A DNA stretch of 64,000 bases from Atopsyche davidsoni (taxonomy: Eukaryota > Arthropoda > Insecta > Trichoptera > Hydrobiosidae): positions 4,652,501 to 4,716,500 of the forward strand of contig JAILWY010000027.1 of NCBI GenBank assembly GCA_022113835.1, given 5' to 3'. Within the stretch, counting starts at the first letter, position 1, and each line of letters opens with the position of its first letter. A program made the position numbers and the translations under genes. Positions 25,701 through 38,335 of the stretch are shown here, piece after piece. The notes below the pieces were generated by a model. That model had not been told where the DNA came from. It saw only the letters and a list, made by a program, of their open reading frames with translations, and did not search any database.

Positions 25701-27231
25701 AATATAAATTTACAGAATTATATTCAATATTTTTAGTTCTCAAAATACTTTGATTTTTATTCAAATGAAAGTTACATACAAAGTTTTGTTAAGAGATAGT
25801 ACTTAGTTATTATTAACAAAGTACTAAAATTGGTAGGTAATTGCTAATCATTTTTTAAATAATATGTATTTTTATTTTATAGGTTAAATCAGAAGAAAAT
25901 GAAATTTTGAGAGCAAAAGTCATTAATCTGGAAACCGAGCTAAATGCTGTCCTGAGGAAACCAAATGGCAAAAACAAGGACATCGTTGGAAAAATTAAAA
26001 AACAACACGAAGAGGTAACTTGCTCATCTGTCGAAAAAATGAAATCAATAGTATATTTAGTTAAAGTTGATTTATAAAATATATTATTAATAATTTGTGA
26101 CTTGTTGTAGCTTCTAACAAAGGCTCGTGGGATGATTTTTGATAAAACAAAAATGATTAAAAACCAAGAATTGCAAATAGAGGCATTGACGTCTCAAGTC
26201 TCTTCTCTCAAAGAAGTCGCCACCATCACAAAGGATTTGTTGGGAATCCGAAACCTGGAAGTTGCGCATTTGCAGGTAAATAAACAACCTTTACATGCTA
26301 TTAAAGTCTTATTTACTATTTTTAATTATTATGCCAATTGATTCATAATATGTGTTTACAATTGTATTGAGCCACGATTCGCGCAGGTTAATAATCTTTA
26401 ATACCTTTGAAATAAGTATTTTATATGAAATTATATCTGAGCTCTTTAATTGATACCCAAATATAAACATTCAAATCAATTTTTAGGACTAATTCATTAC
26501 ATTGTACATATAAACATAAAAAAATTGTTCAAAACATTTTACAACAGGCACAAAATCACAAACACTTTGGCAAAAATATATTAAATGATAAATCTACTTT
26601 GGGTGACCAAATCGATGTTTTATTCCCCAAATGACAAAGACCGGTAAATCTGTAGACACTTGAGTGCTTAATCAGAACGCAGCGGTGATGTGATGATGAT
26701 GTAATGATTAATGTTTAAATATTTAAAAGTGAATTTAATATTTTCAGGAGCGCCTCGAGTGCATGGACATGAAAATACAGGCAGAGAAGGAGCGACACAA
26801 TTTGATGGTAAAGAAAATTGAAACTGGCACCACAGCCAATCAGGCCCTGAAAAAAGAATATGAAACTCAGCTGGCCTTATTCAAGGTATGATTTGAAATA
26901 ATCATTAAGTAACTCTTTGATTAATATTAATTAACTAATAAATGTAAAATCAATTGAGGTGGGAAGTTGCATTAAATGGTCGAACAGTGAGGCCATCATG
27001 ATGGCGAATAAAAAATGGTTTGGTATTTTTGTAATAAGCTAAAAGAAAAAGCAACCCACAAACACACTGTTTTTAAAAAATATATATTTTGCTATTGGAA
27101 GTTAATTTATTTTTTTAATTTCATTGGGTATTTTTCAGGAGCTGAAACTAAGATACGAGGAGAAATTCAGAATGTTGGGAGAAAACCAAAAACCACCCCC
27201 TGCTAGTGAAGAAGGAACTTCTGGACAGTGA
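22703..27231 (+). CDS. Coiled-coil protein, possibly quick-to-court-like
   Basis: Seven exons, all phase 0: 22703-23170, 24205-24312, 25420-25521, 25883-26014, 26111-26275, 26748-26885 and 27139-27231, total 401 residues. The first half (about 1-190) is acidic, Ser/Pro/Thr-rich and probably disordered. From about residue 193 (EEWERREKALLQKITSLE) to the end it is long heptad coiled coil, including KIKKQHEELLTKARGMIFDK and MVKKIETGTTANQALKKEYE, and it ends ASEEGTSGQ. There are no catalytic motifs and no membrane segment. The C-terminal coiled coil reminds me of the insect protein quick-to-court, a coiled-coil protein known from a Drosophila courtship mutant, but this is a memory match only. Every intron falls between codons, which fits a repeat-like helical protein. 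Intron 1 carries a piggyBac-like MITE. Confidence 0.85.
23289..23715. mobile_element. piggyBac-like MITE with TTAA ends
   Basis: TTAA at 23289-23292 and 23712-23715 flank a ~419-bp non-coding element. The ends form an imperfect inverted repeat of about 45 bp: left GAGGACAGATCCCATTGATG, right (reversed) GGGGGCTGATCCCTCTGATG, both continuing to TCCATTTTCGAGTTTTTT. TTAA duplication is the hallmark of piggyBac elements. It lies in intron 1 of the coiled-coil gene. No transposase frame is present. Confidence 0.75.
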
Positions 27232-29182
27232 TACAAATAATTATTTAAATTTTGTACTCATGCTAAAAACACAAATCCAAGCAAAAGGATTTATTATTTT
27301 ATTTATTATGATTACATAAAAGCATTTAATGTTTTAATAAGTATGTTTTTGTACATGTAAACTAAGAATATAATAAAGTATAGTTAGTGTGTATTCGTGC
27401 ATATGTGTTCGAATAAAATAATAATACTGCAATTCTTCAACATTTTTATTTGCTCTTTTCATATATTTAAATTAACGTTTGGTTAAACAATTCATATTTA
27501 AGTACCTAATGATTGTTTTTTTATGAATTCTGGTATGGTAACTATTACTTAGATTTTTAATTAAGGAAAATACGACACTATTTTCCACATATATCAAAAA
27601 TAAATCACAGGCATCTTATATATAATGTAAAGCATTTTTCTGTTTAACTAAATATCACTGAAGTCATATTATTTATAACCAACTTATCAGGGTAGTTTTT
27701 CATTTACGTTCAGTAACTGTGCGCCCAGTTTTATGATACATATTAAATATTATTTTTTAAGTATAATAAAATGAGAGCAAATATCGTTTGGATATATAAA
27801 AAGTAAAAACATTTAACTTTGCTCTCCATGATGATGTTCAATATCGTTCAGTCGAAAGCTCACCATTTTAAAAGCCGGTCGGATCTTTTTGTCTACTTTA
27901 TATTAAAAGTAACCGAAATAAAAAAATATATTCCTAGTATAAAGTTTACGTGTTTGTAAAAAATATTATTACAAGATTGTTCTCTAGTATGAGAAAGTGA
28001 TTCGAATGGGACAGAAAAGCGTTTAGATGAAATGAAAAAACAACAAGAGAAAATTAGACCCTATACGGGTAGAAGTCTATTTATAACAAAACAGAGACGA
28101 ATTTCGTTTTGATGGAAGAAACATCCAATTTCATATGCATTAAAAAACTAATCTACTTTTTATAAAAATTAAAATAATGTTTTACACATAAATTTTTAGA
28201 TTTTCAATAGTTGAATACACTGAAAAGATACGTGAAAAATGAAATTCACATAGTTTTTGACAAGCTTTTCCCATTGTGATCCAGTAAGATGTTATAGTTT
28301 TAGTAAAAGATGGTTAGTATTTGGATATTAATTTATTGGTTTTTAATAATAATTTAGATGTGCTGCTGATCGATATATTCTTAAAACAATAAAATTCTTT
28401 TCAAGTGCTGCTAGCGAGGATACATCTTCAGCAATTATACTGAAAATTATTAAAAAACTTAGGGTAAAATAAAATACTACTTTTAATACAGTTTATTTGC
28501 TAAAACATATTTAATTAATTATCTAAGTAATACTTTGGTAATGTTACGAAAACGATAATATATTAAAAAATTTCAAATACCATAAGTTGACCGCGTCACA
28601 AATGAGAAAGACTTAAATATAGAAATATGCTCGATGAAAAGGTCACTAACCTTCTATGAGGGGAGGCACCAGAAGAAGAAGAATAACTTCACGTAGTAAT
28701 GTATTGAAAAATGAAAATAAACTATTAATCATATCAAAAAGTGCGATTCGCTATTGATCGTAATATTAAGTATTATAAATATTTTCATTCAAGAAGTACT
28801 TGAAAGGCGCTCACTACAAAAATTTGCTTTAAAGCATCAAATGTGATATTTTTGGTTTAATTTAACGATGCCACGTTCCAGTTTGCGAACGGCCGGTGAT
28901 GATCATCATTAAATTTCCAACTGATTTCCGAGGCTTATCTGCGAAAAAGAGTTTGTAAAATCCGGGGGTGGATGTGGACTGGTCCATTTTGTGAAGTTTG
29001 CAATGAGATTCAAATGTGTCGCCCAGTTATAGCACCGCGGGCAGAAGTTGCTTGAGTGGCGATAATGGAATTATGCGCTTTACTCTAGCCGTATTAACGG
29101 TAATGTAGTTTTGCCAGCTCACTTCCTAATTCGTTTGGGATGAGACTAATGGAGTTTAAGAGAAATCCTGCGCCCCGAATCG
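27232..29182. other. Intergenic upstream of eclosion hormone
   Basis: 3' UTR of the coiled-coil gene, then AT-rich DNA. A short repeat at 28631-28683 (GGTCACTAACCTTCTATGAG and flanks) recurs, diverged, at 46579-46626. From 28860 to 29182 the sequence becomes mixed and GC-richer, the kind of segment that often carries enhancers; see the hormone promoter. Confidence 0.55.
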
Positions 29183-29272
29183 TATAAATACGATCTTCCC
29201 AGAGGGATGTTTTATCATTCCCCGTCTGTCCGCCGGTGTGGAAACTTGAACCGGGACTACCACGCATTCGAG
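29183..29272 (+). promoter_or_regulatory. Probable eclosion hormone promoter and non-coding exon 1
   Basis: TATAAATA at 29183-29190 lies within the palindrome ATCGTAT-AA-ATACGAT. An initiator-like TCATTC puts the start near 29217, 34 bases downstream. A consensus donor GAG|GTGAGT ends the exon at 29272. It would splice to the acceptor TTCGCAG at 31811-31812, just before the hormone ATG. A non-coding first exon fits what I recall of the Manduca gene, which has three exons. Alternative: a 5' exon nearer the ATG, with a weak TATA at 31699 and donor at 31735. Confidence 0.6.
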
Positions 29273-31816
29273 GTGAGTGAAACGATATTTCACCTGCTGT
29301 ACTCAGTGTTCACACTATCCCTATGATTATTAATTAAAATTATTCCGTCGGTTTTGATATACTGTGTGTATTAACAACATATAACAATTTTAATATGCTT
29401 TAAACAGTGATTTAAACTCATACTAACACCTGAGGAAGAGAGACAAAACAATTTTTTTATTTAAATAAATATGCGATCCAAAAGTGATAGTGACTCGATT
29501 TAGACTGAAATAAAATTTTATAAAAAAATTTTTTTTTTTCGTAGATATTTTTACAAACGAAATTGAGACAAGCATTGTATGAAAATGTATTATCAATAAT
29601 AAAATCCTTCCTTGTGTAGGATCTCGATTTCTCGATACGATTTTCTCGATACGAAAAGAGACGCAGCAAGCAACGTAGCAACCTGAACAAGTTCCATTGA
29701 TTTTTTTTGCCAGTGGCGTTTTTTTGTTTTTTTGATTAGTGCTGCGGATTATCGGTGCTGAGGTGTCTCCCGCTCGTGGGGCAAGCCTGGAAGCACTGGT
29801 GCTGTAACCGTGCGGTCGGCAGGCGCGCCCATCAGAACACCGGTTGTTATAGCATAGGCGCCCGAAGGCACCGCGGGTCGGTGGACTGGGCAACCTTGCG
29901 ACGGCACAGTCGTTAACAAGCACCCGGCTGCCTCAAAAGCGATTAAAAATAACTTTTTCGTTTCGAGTGTACCGGCCACGACTGCCGCACTCCCGCTTCC
30001 GGATTCCGGCCGTTGGCTAAAACCACGTATGGCCATCTTGACCATTTAAATAATGCCGAGCCACTGCTTCCCGTTTGCGTTTAAATATTTAGAGAGTTTA
30101 TGATGTTTATGTTCACTCAGAATATGTGAACACGTGTTTTGAGTTATTTATCAGAGCCTTTGTTTCTGGAAGTTAGGAACAAGGCAACCATCTGTACGGA
30201 CTTGAAGGACCAGTAAATATACCTTTAACGTATACATTTTCATCATTAGAATAAATTCTTTTAAAAAAGTAGTTATTAAGATATTATTTTTTTTTAAGTA
30301 TTTATATAGACCGTAACATCGCACAGTTCGATCGTTATATTTAGTACGTTTTTATTTCCGGTTTTTTTATTTTTACCCGCCCTGACAAAGGAAATTGAAG
30401 TAAGCTTTTGTTGATATTTTCTAAAACGCCTTTAAAATACTTAATTAATTATTTTTTGACTAAAGTAATCCTTGAAATTATTTAAAATCATCATATGAAA
30501 ACTGGGTGATTTTTTCATTCCGACGATATACGCGGGACTGTTACGTAAAGGTAACAATAATTGAATATATTTTTATTAGTAATATAAAAAAATAGTAGTT
30601 GATCTGGCATATCTGGTTCTTTCATGATACTTCTCGGTTAGTAACAATCATCTGCGAGATTGGTTGCTAATTTTGTCGGGAAATTAAAACTGACCAATAA
30701 AGAGATGGGCATTTGTATTATATGAACCTAGCAATTATATATTTTATTCATAATTAACGTTAATAAAGCACTAAGTTATCAATGATATTAAATGTTATAA
30801 ATAAAACATATTAGGTAATTGTTTATTTAGATTTTAAACAAAACGTTGCATGCTTTGCAAAGTAATGGTCCCATCAATCTACGATTCATTATAACTATGG
30901 GTGTACAATATTTAGTGATTCATAGAGTGATACTTTTCACAATATTTATTTCAAAATAAGTAATTTGCGCGATTGCTTGCCTTGATTTTGAACTCACTGC
31001 ACGCCACATGCCTCCTCGAATCTTTCCGAGTGCATTATTATTAAAAAAAAGGACGTATCAGGATATTTTCCATTTGTGATTCTAATAGTAAAAATACTTG
31101 GTAAGATTAGTTTAAGTAACTCAATATGAATTTAATAATTAATTAAATTCCTAGATGCCCATCACTAATTGGGAATTTCACTGTCAGGACATGCTCGAAA
31201 TATCATCCGGCATTTTACTTCCTGAACGTTTTCTGCGCCGGCTAAAGCTCTGGTCACACTCAAGGACCAAAGGCCTGTTCCGCATTTATTGCAAAAGATA
31301 ACCACATCATTATTACGTCGGCATTCGCAGCGAATAACATCGCAACACAAAAACGGCTTTTTATCACATTTTAAAATAATCTCCAATAAATATATTTATA
31401 ATTTTAAGCATTATTATTATCAATCGTAAATTTAAAAAAAAATCAGTTGTATTTTAATACGCTACTGGAGTATATTTAAAAAAGCGGTTTTTGAGTTACA
31501 ATGTTCGTCGCTGCGCACGTCGACGTGTAATATGTCACAGCTTGATCATTAATTGTAAATAAGACAGTAAAAATTGTAAACATACTTCGGTTATCCGGAT
31601 GCAAAGAGTATTAAAGGAGAAGTTTCCAAGCTCCATACGTGATACGAACTCCGTCGCCTTTAGCTGAAGTCAGTCTTGAGGCGTTAATCGAGCCATTTTA
31701 TAAAAAAATTAGGACTTGCAGTGAATCTCTTACGGTAGGTGACGACTGATCAATCAGATTAAAAACCGGTTTCAAATATTAATTGTGTTATACTTTTTTT
31801 ATGGGTTCGCAGAAAA
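29273..31816. other. Presumed first intron of the eclosion hormone gene
   Basis: AT-rich, with two GC-rich islands. One is at 29720-30060, with no clear coding signature. The other, 31165-31386, holds a 73-codon cysteine-rich minus-strand frame. Either may be a regulatory element. The last 100 bases hold the acceptor for the coding exon. Confidence 0.5.
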
Positions 31817-33098
31817 ATGCCTTCCAGTCAATCCCGGCGCCTGATCTTCTCCATGCTGAGCCTGATGGTTCTGGCTATACTCGCGCACGACATGGTCGAA
31901 GCCAACCCCGCCATCGGTAACGAAAATCAACTCTCATCCTTTACACATTGCCATTTTGTTATATGCATTTGTATTTAAAGCTCTCGATCGTTTGGAGCAT
32001 CTTGAAAACGAAACCCGTTACAAATTATGTGTTAAATACAATGAATGAAACGAGAACGAAACCAGTTCTTTATAAAAAAAAAAACTTGAAATCGCCGCTG
32101 TCTACACAGCTCAGTAAATATTTTTTTTGTTGAAATTCACAGTATTAGATATCAATTAATTATTAAATTATCAATTATTAAGACTGATTCAAGTGAATAA
32201 TATTTAGCTAGACGCTAAATGAATAGATTGTATAAAGCTCAATTTTAACAATGAATTATGTACTCACCTTAAACAAAAGCTAAATTATTTTAGACTCCAT
32301 TTGGTTTTTTAATACTTATATAAAATAATAACCCATATAAAAGCCTTCGCAATTATGTTATGTGGATTGTTTGAATATATGTGATACATAATACACCATA
32401 ATTGGTGGTTAAATAACGTTTTAAAGCATTAGACCGTTATTTCAAAAGTGGAAACGTTTAATTGAAATTAACAGCAAATTGCCAAGTATATATTTTTTGT
32501 TCGGGATATATTGACGCAATAAAATTTTGCAACATCCTCTTTATATGTTTCAAAGTTCACTTGCGTTTTTTTTGAGGGGTCTGTCGTAATTCTTCACAGT
32601 TGAAATTTTCCTTCTTCGGGTGTCTTTCATCATCAGAAGATTGGTGACCATCTCACTGAGCATATCTCTATTCTGAGCGAGTCTTATTAGCTCAGCTGTA
32701 CTCCCTAATTTCCAGCCACTGTCGCAAACTCCACACCCATGTTGACTTTATGACATATATGCATTTCGCGGATACAATAGAAAGTCCGAAACTGGGCGGA
32801 ATTCAGAATTTACGAAAACACCCACACACACAGTGTTCAGTGCTGCGAAGAGTTGACGACGAGTTTGTCACCAGGTCTGCTTCTATCAAACATATATTGA
32901 TATATATTTTCCCGCATTGCAGCAGGCTACGACCTTCTGGGGGTGTGCATCAGGAACTGCGCCCAGTGTAAGAAGATGTACGGGCCCTGGTTCGAGGGTC
33001 AACTCTGCGCGGATGCATGCATCAAGTTCAAAGGGAAGATCATACCTGACTGCGAAGACGTCGGATCCATCGCACCGTTCCTGAACAAACTGGAATAG
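31817..33098 (+). CDS. EH: Eclosion hormone precursor
   Basis: Two coding exons: 31817-31916 and 32923-33098, giving 91 residues. Residues 1-29 form a signal peptide (MPSSQSRRLIFSMLSLMVLA, cleavage after VEA). The mature 62-residue hormone starts NPAIAGYD and has six cysteines, C42, C46, C49, C62, C66 and C77, in the family spacing. It keeps the motifs NCAQCKKM, GPWFEGQLCA and IKFKGKIIP and ends SIAPFLNKLE. Known role: neuropeptide released by ventromedial brain neurons that acts on Inka cells to raise cGMP and trigger ecdysis. The length equals that of the moth hormones. The intron splits a codon right after the signal-peptide boundary; the acceptor is a GCAGCAG doublet that could remove one Ala. 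Confidence 0.97.
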
Positions 33099-35549
33099 GA
33101 CCACCTTCGAAATCCGACGACGTGGCCCCGACGCACTGTACCAATGGAGAGGCTTCATAATGTGGCATTATTATTTGCGGCGTTGTTCATTATTGTTACC
33201 CTTTGTTGTTTTTTTGACTGCGGCTACTGAATGCAATCGGTTCCTGTATCGACTAGTCATTGAGCTGTATTGGCAACGATAGAAATGTTTTTTTTTTCTT
33301 CTGTCAATACCAGGTGAGTTATTTCATATTACTAAAAACCATTTCAGTTGTTAGAAATATTGTAGTAACTAGGGATTTTGTTGTTTGTTTGGTCAGAATT
33401 TATCGCGCATGAATCTGAGCAAGCTGAGCGTTTTTGCGACGTAGTAATTTATTTTTACATATAACGATCATTGTGATTATTTTTTGAAATTCCAATACAA
33501 AAATATACATGTTTATAAGACTTAAATACAAATAAATATTACAGATCTGATTTTCTTGCCGTGTAGTTTTTTCTATCTTTATTATTTCTATAAATTACTC
33601 TCTTCTTGTTACAATCTGTCTATTAAACCTTCCTTCAATAACAAATTCGTATAAATAAATTTCTTTGTGATATTGAATTTTTTAGGATTGTGATATTATT
33701 TGTATTAATTTATATAAATGTTTAACATTTATACTATGCTATTGATGTAAAACTGTATTTAAAATATATAAAGATTAAACCAACATACCTTCTTTGATTA
33801 ATGAGTTACGATTATCCAGCATACTCCATTACACATATTAAAAACAAGTAAAGTTAACGAAGCAATATTATTGCGATTATTTTTATGAGGACCATTGAAG
33901 AATTGTCTGATTTGGGTATAATATAAAATAAACATTATAGTAAATAAAACAATGTAAATTAATATTTTGAAATTATTCGCACTTTATTTTAATATTTTTT
34001 CTGTTTACATTGTGAACACTTATCAGTTGTATATTTTTTATATAACATGTTTAATGATTCAATATTAAATTTCCTACCTATATACCCTATTCCTGTCATG
34101 ACATCGGTCAACTTTTATGACCAGCAATCATGATGGAATATCTATAATTTTAATGTTGCAACAGAGACAAAAGTATTGATTTATAAAAAAAACATCTATT
34201 TAAAATTTGTACAAAAAAATAAGCTAATATACTTGTTATACATATGAAAATCATATATAAATAATATTTTATTGCTTATAAAAATCTGTGATAATCGATA
34301 ACAATATTCTGCCAGTCAAATCACTACAAACTAAAATATCAATACAAAAGTCTCTGTTATAATGGTTGATAAAAATTATATTATTTTCATATTATTCATT
34401 TTATCGGTAAAGAAACTCTGCAAAATAAGTCACTATATAAGGTCTTTTCGAAAGTAATACGGTTACATGGAATGTATGAAATTATTCATTCAGTAAACGA
34501 TGAAAGTAATTAAAAACTAAATAAGTGAGAATTGTTGCCTTTAATGAATTATATGGCACAGTCAATAAGAATCCCGTGTTCTAAAAAGTTAAGTAATCCG
34601 TTCACTCGGCAACTGATAAACGATATTTGCATAATTCTCAATTCTTATAAACACACGTTTTTTTAAAAAAGATTACAATATATCTGACGAATGAAATAAG
34701 TTACTTAACATAATGAAATCACGCTTCTGACGTCTCCTAATGGGTAAAATTTATTTCTAATTAACATTTTTATGATACTATTAGACACTACGTTATTCTA
34801 ATGTATATTTACTTTAACGTTAACTTAACGTTATTATTTATCTGGTGAAACTCCTAATGTATGACTAAATACATAAGATAATTCTTAGATTTAATCAATA
34901 TTTAATCAGATACATGTGAGAAGTGTCATTATCACTTAGGTTGTTTACGTTTTTTTAAAACCTTTTTATTACAAACACTTGTTCCGAGCATTGTACGTGC
35001 GCCTCGCCGTCTCACTTACAATACTTTTTGTTCGTAATTATTTATATATTTATATTTCAAAATAGTTAACCGAAGATGTCTTGTGCAGTAAATTACTAAT
35101 TTTTTTTCAATGTTTATAATTCTAAATGTAAAACGTTACATAGAGCTTTGAATAAATATGTGAATCAAAGATTGAAACTATAATAAAGTATACTTGTTGC
35201 TGTTATAGATGATTATAAGAAGTAGTATTTTCCTAAGTTTCATGAAAGAACACAAAATCCAAGCAAATAGTATAAGATTTATCATGCAGTATAAAATTCT
35301 AGAGATTTAATAAAAATTTATACGTTTATAATTGATTCAATATCCTAAAAGTTTATGTTTTTTTTACCTTCAAAGTTTACATACCGTCAAAATTTTTTAT
35401 TGAATTTCAAACGGTAAACCAAATTTAATGGTACAATATCTTTGAGTTTAATATTACTAAATAAACTAAAGGAATTTTAAGTTTTTTGGAATGTTTTACT
35501 TGCTCAGAATAAAATAAATTAATAAAGTATTGCTTATTGTTTACAATAA

Positions 35550-35595
<46 letters not shown>

Positions 35596-38178
35596 TGTGT
35601 GTGTATTAGTGTGATTTATATTTATAAATTATTTCACCCATCAAAAACAATATTATATATAAATATCTCTACAAGTCAAAAAATCATCAAGATCGTTTTA
35701 AACAATTCTCCAAGGAAATGTCTATTATTTTAAGTAAGTCATTATTACCACTGTTAACAAATAATTATTTATAACAACTATTATTATTGATTAATAAAAT
35801 GTTAACCTATATTCGGTCTTTTGGATAATTTCTCTATGTAAAAAATTCACTAATAATATAACAGAATTAAACTTTTTTATAAAATCAATCAAGTTTTTAA
35901 AACTTTGTTTCATCTGATACAGATAACCATTTGAAAAATTCAGTTGAAAGTTTATTTGGTTTTTCAGATAGATTAACATTTTAAATAATAAATGAAACAA
36001 GTTGGATTTTCCAAACAATGTGGAGCTCTTAATGTTATATTCTGTAAATCGGTAATACAAAAAAATAAACTGAAAATATTCAACTTTGATCATTGTATAT
36101 AATATATATGTACAACGATCAAAGTTATTTACAAAAGTCTTAAGTTTATTCATTATGAAAGGTATTTTTTTATGTTTCTATTGAAATAAAGTAATCTTGA
36201 CTAATTTATTTAGTAGCGGTTGTTATGACTATGAATAAATATAATTTTTACTAAATAATATTACGTAGATCCGTGATTATTAACTACATTTTTTAGGGTT
36301 GGTTTCTGAATACTTTGCGAGTTATTTTCACGGTTCATTTATTAATAGTATATTAATTTTGCATAGTCAAAAAGAGAGTGTGCTGTCATAAATAATTATT
36401 ATGTCAAGACTTCACTATCTATATAGATTTGAGGATTTTAAAAACAGGTATACATTAGAGAAACAATATTATAAATTGTTTAATAAGGTAAATTTGCTAG
36501 TGATTTTTTAAATTACCTAAACTAAGAAAGTCAGGATTTAGTACTTCATTATGAATATAGCATTTATGTTCTGGAAACATATAGGAAATGCTCTGATTAT
36601 TTTGACCTATTACTTTATGAAGGATATTTACACGAATTAAACACTGAGGGTATTTTTCCACTTGCATTTAAACATTAGGTAAATGTTATTATGAATTAAT
36701 ATCTACAATGGGCAAAATATATATTTTTTGTGCAATTTATGTAAAGGATAGATCAACACCAAGCAAACGAAATAAAATACAGCAATTGGTTTGGGATTTC
36801 CTAATTATTAAAATGAAGTATTGTTATATACCTGACAGTTTGTATTTTAGTCAGGAAAGTTGTTATTTAATTATAAATCAAGGTATAGTATTGATTCTAA
36901 GTAGACATTTATGTAATGTGCATATTTGTTATCAAATTATACTTATAATTTCTACAGTACCATCAGTTCTATTTACATTGGTAAATACTCTATGAATATA
37001 TAAAACCATATGCAACAAAAAATCAAAATTAAATAGGTTTTTGTGAATGGTTATATCTGCAGAATGAAAGTAAGATTAATAAAAAAATTGTGGAAACTCA
37101 CTCAACATTGAAACCAGTTGTTATTGGTTCGAGAACAGTTATGTACAATATTATAATAAGATGATAATTTCGATGTTGAAGGTTTGAATAAATGGAGAGT
37201 GAGGAAGACTAAGGTACTTGTATACCCATGTATGATGGACAGTCAGATATCGTAGTGCATAGTAAATTGTTTCCAATATTCATCTTAAAATTAAGAATCT
37301 ATTAGCAACCTGAAAACCCATAGGATTATTTATCAATCCCATATTGCTCTTTTACAATTTACAGTACTTGTGAAGTCTGTTGCTTTGGATAAATTGTTGT
37401 TTACACTAAGATGTTTCTTTGGCTTAATTAAATGTAAGCTGAATGTGAAACAAGACACAGTTAATATATTTTCAGGAATGCGTATCTAATTGAATAGAAA
37501 AATGGTTTTTAAGTTTAAGAACTGAAATAAAATAAAAAGGTTTCTGTCAAACCTTGATAAAGACAATGTTATACAGTTTCTGTAAATACATGTAAAGTAA
37601 TTAACCTAATTTTAAAATAATCGAAATTGGTATTTGGTGTCGATAATAGTATTGAGTAATTATATATATTATAAAAAAGGCTTTAGGTTATTTTTTGATT
37701 ACAGAAAATCAAATTAGCCTCGTCTGCTTCATCATGCGGTCGGGTAAGTTTTTATAAAGATAAGGTTACATTCAGTAATAGTACATTATGCAAAATAAAT
37801 ACGGTCTCGTACATCCAGTGAGATATAGGATACTGGAGTAGTGGTGTTGGATGTTGGATTCCAAGGTCTGCGTCACTCAGAGACGTCGGTTAAGCTTTAG
37901 AGGTAGTTTATACCTGGTGGTGTGTGGATTAGCGGTGGCCAAAGTAGGCGTTGTCGTATCTGGGATAAGATTTCATTAAACTCTCCTTTTCGTACTTATA
38001 TACAATTTTTCTATTATTAATATGCGTGAATATTAAACTTTTGTAAAAAAAAAATTACTGTTATAATAACACTTTTCTTGTTGAGTTATTTAGATATTAT
38101 AAAAAAAAAAAAAATGAGGAGGCCTTGTTCATTAGTGAATGAAAGTTGGCCCTCCTCGGTGGTTCCCAGGTACGGCGC
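33099..38178. other. Gene-poor spacer between eclosion hormone and CASK
   Basis: About 5 kb of AT-rich DNA between two convergent genes. A poly(A) signal AATAAA for the hormone lies near 33531. A TA/TG microsatellite lies at 35551-35604. At 37700-37975 the sequence is more mixed, with a short acceptor-donor pair (after TTTTTGATTACAG near 37705, donor GGTAAGT near 37742) but no frame. The frames at 35791-36153 (-) and 36708-36995 (+) are AT-rich noise. The right end is presumably CASK 3' UTR. Confidence 0.55.
35551..35604. repeat. (TA)21(GT)6 microsatellite
   Basis: 42 bases of TA followed at once by about six GT units. Confidence 0.95.
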
Positions 38179-38248
38179 CAGGTGCCAGGTGCCAGGTGCC
38201 AGGAGTCAGGCGTCGGGCGTCAGGTGTCAGGTGCCAGGCGTCAGGTGT
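38179..38248. repeat. 7-bp minisatellite (CAGGYGY)10
   Basis: Ten tandem 7-base units: three CAGGTGC, then CAGGAGT, CAGGCGT, CGGGCGT, CAGGTGT, CAGGTGC, CAGGCGT and CAGGTGT. It lies about 90 bp beyond the CASK stop codon and so probably in its 3' UTR. Confidence 0.92.
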
Positions 38249-38335
38249 CATGGCCTCCACGGTGGCTCACAGGTAGTGGAAGTCCCCAAGGAGCAGCGCA
38301 GCAGCCGCGGCCGCGGCGGCGCTGTCACACGGAGG

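Noticed and set aside
29749..30045. 98-codon GC-rich minus-strand frame
   Set aside because: Composition explains the open frame. There is no domain, no homology I recognise and no splice context. Kept only as a GC island in the hormone intron.
31699..31735. Hormone promoter close to the ATG (TATA-like at 31699, donor at 31735)
   Set aside because: Weaker initiator spacing and a tiny exon; the upstream TATA/initiator/donor set at 29183-29272 is stronger. Not excluded.
35791..36153. 120-codon minus-strand frame
   Set aside because: Phe/Leu/Ile/Asn-rich, as expected from AT-rich DNA; no start context or homology.
36708..36995. 95-codon plus-strand frame
   Set aside because: AT-rich chance frame in gene-poor DNA; no recognisable motif.
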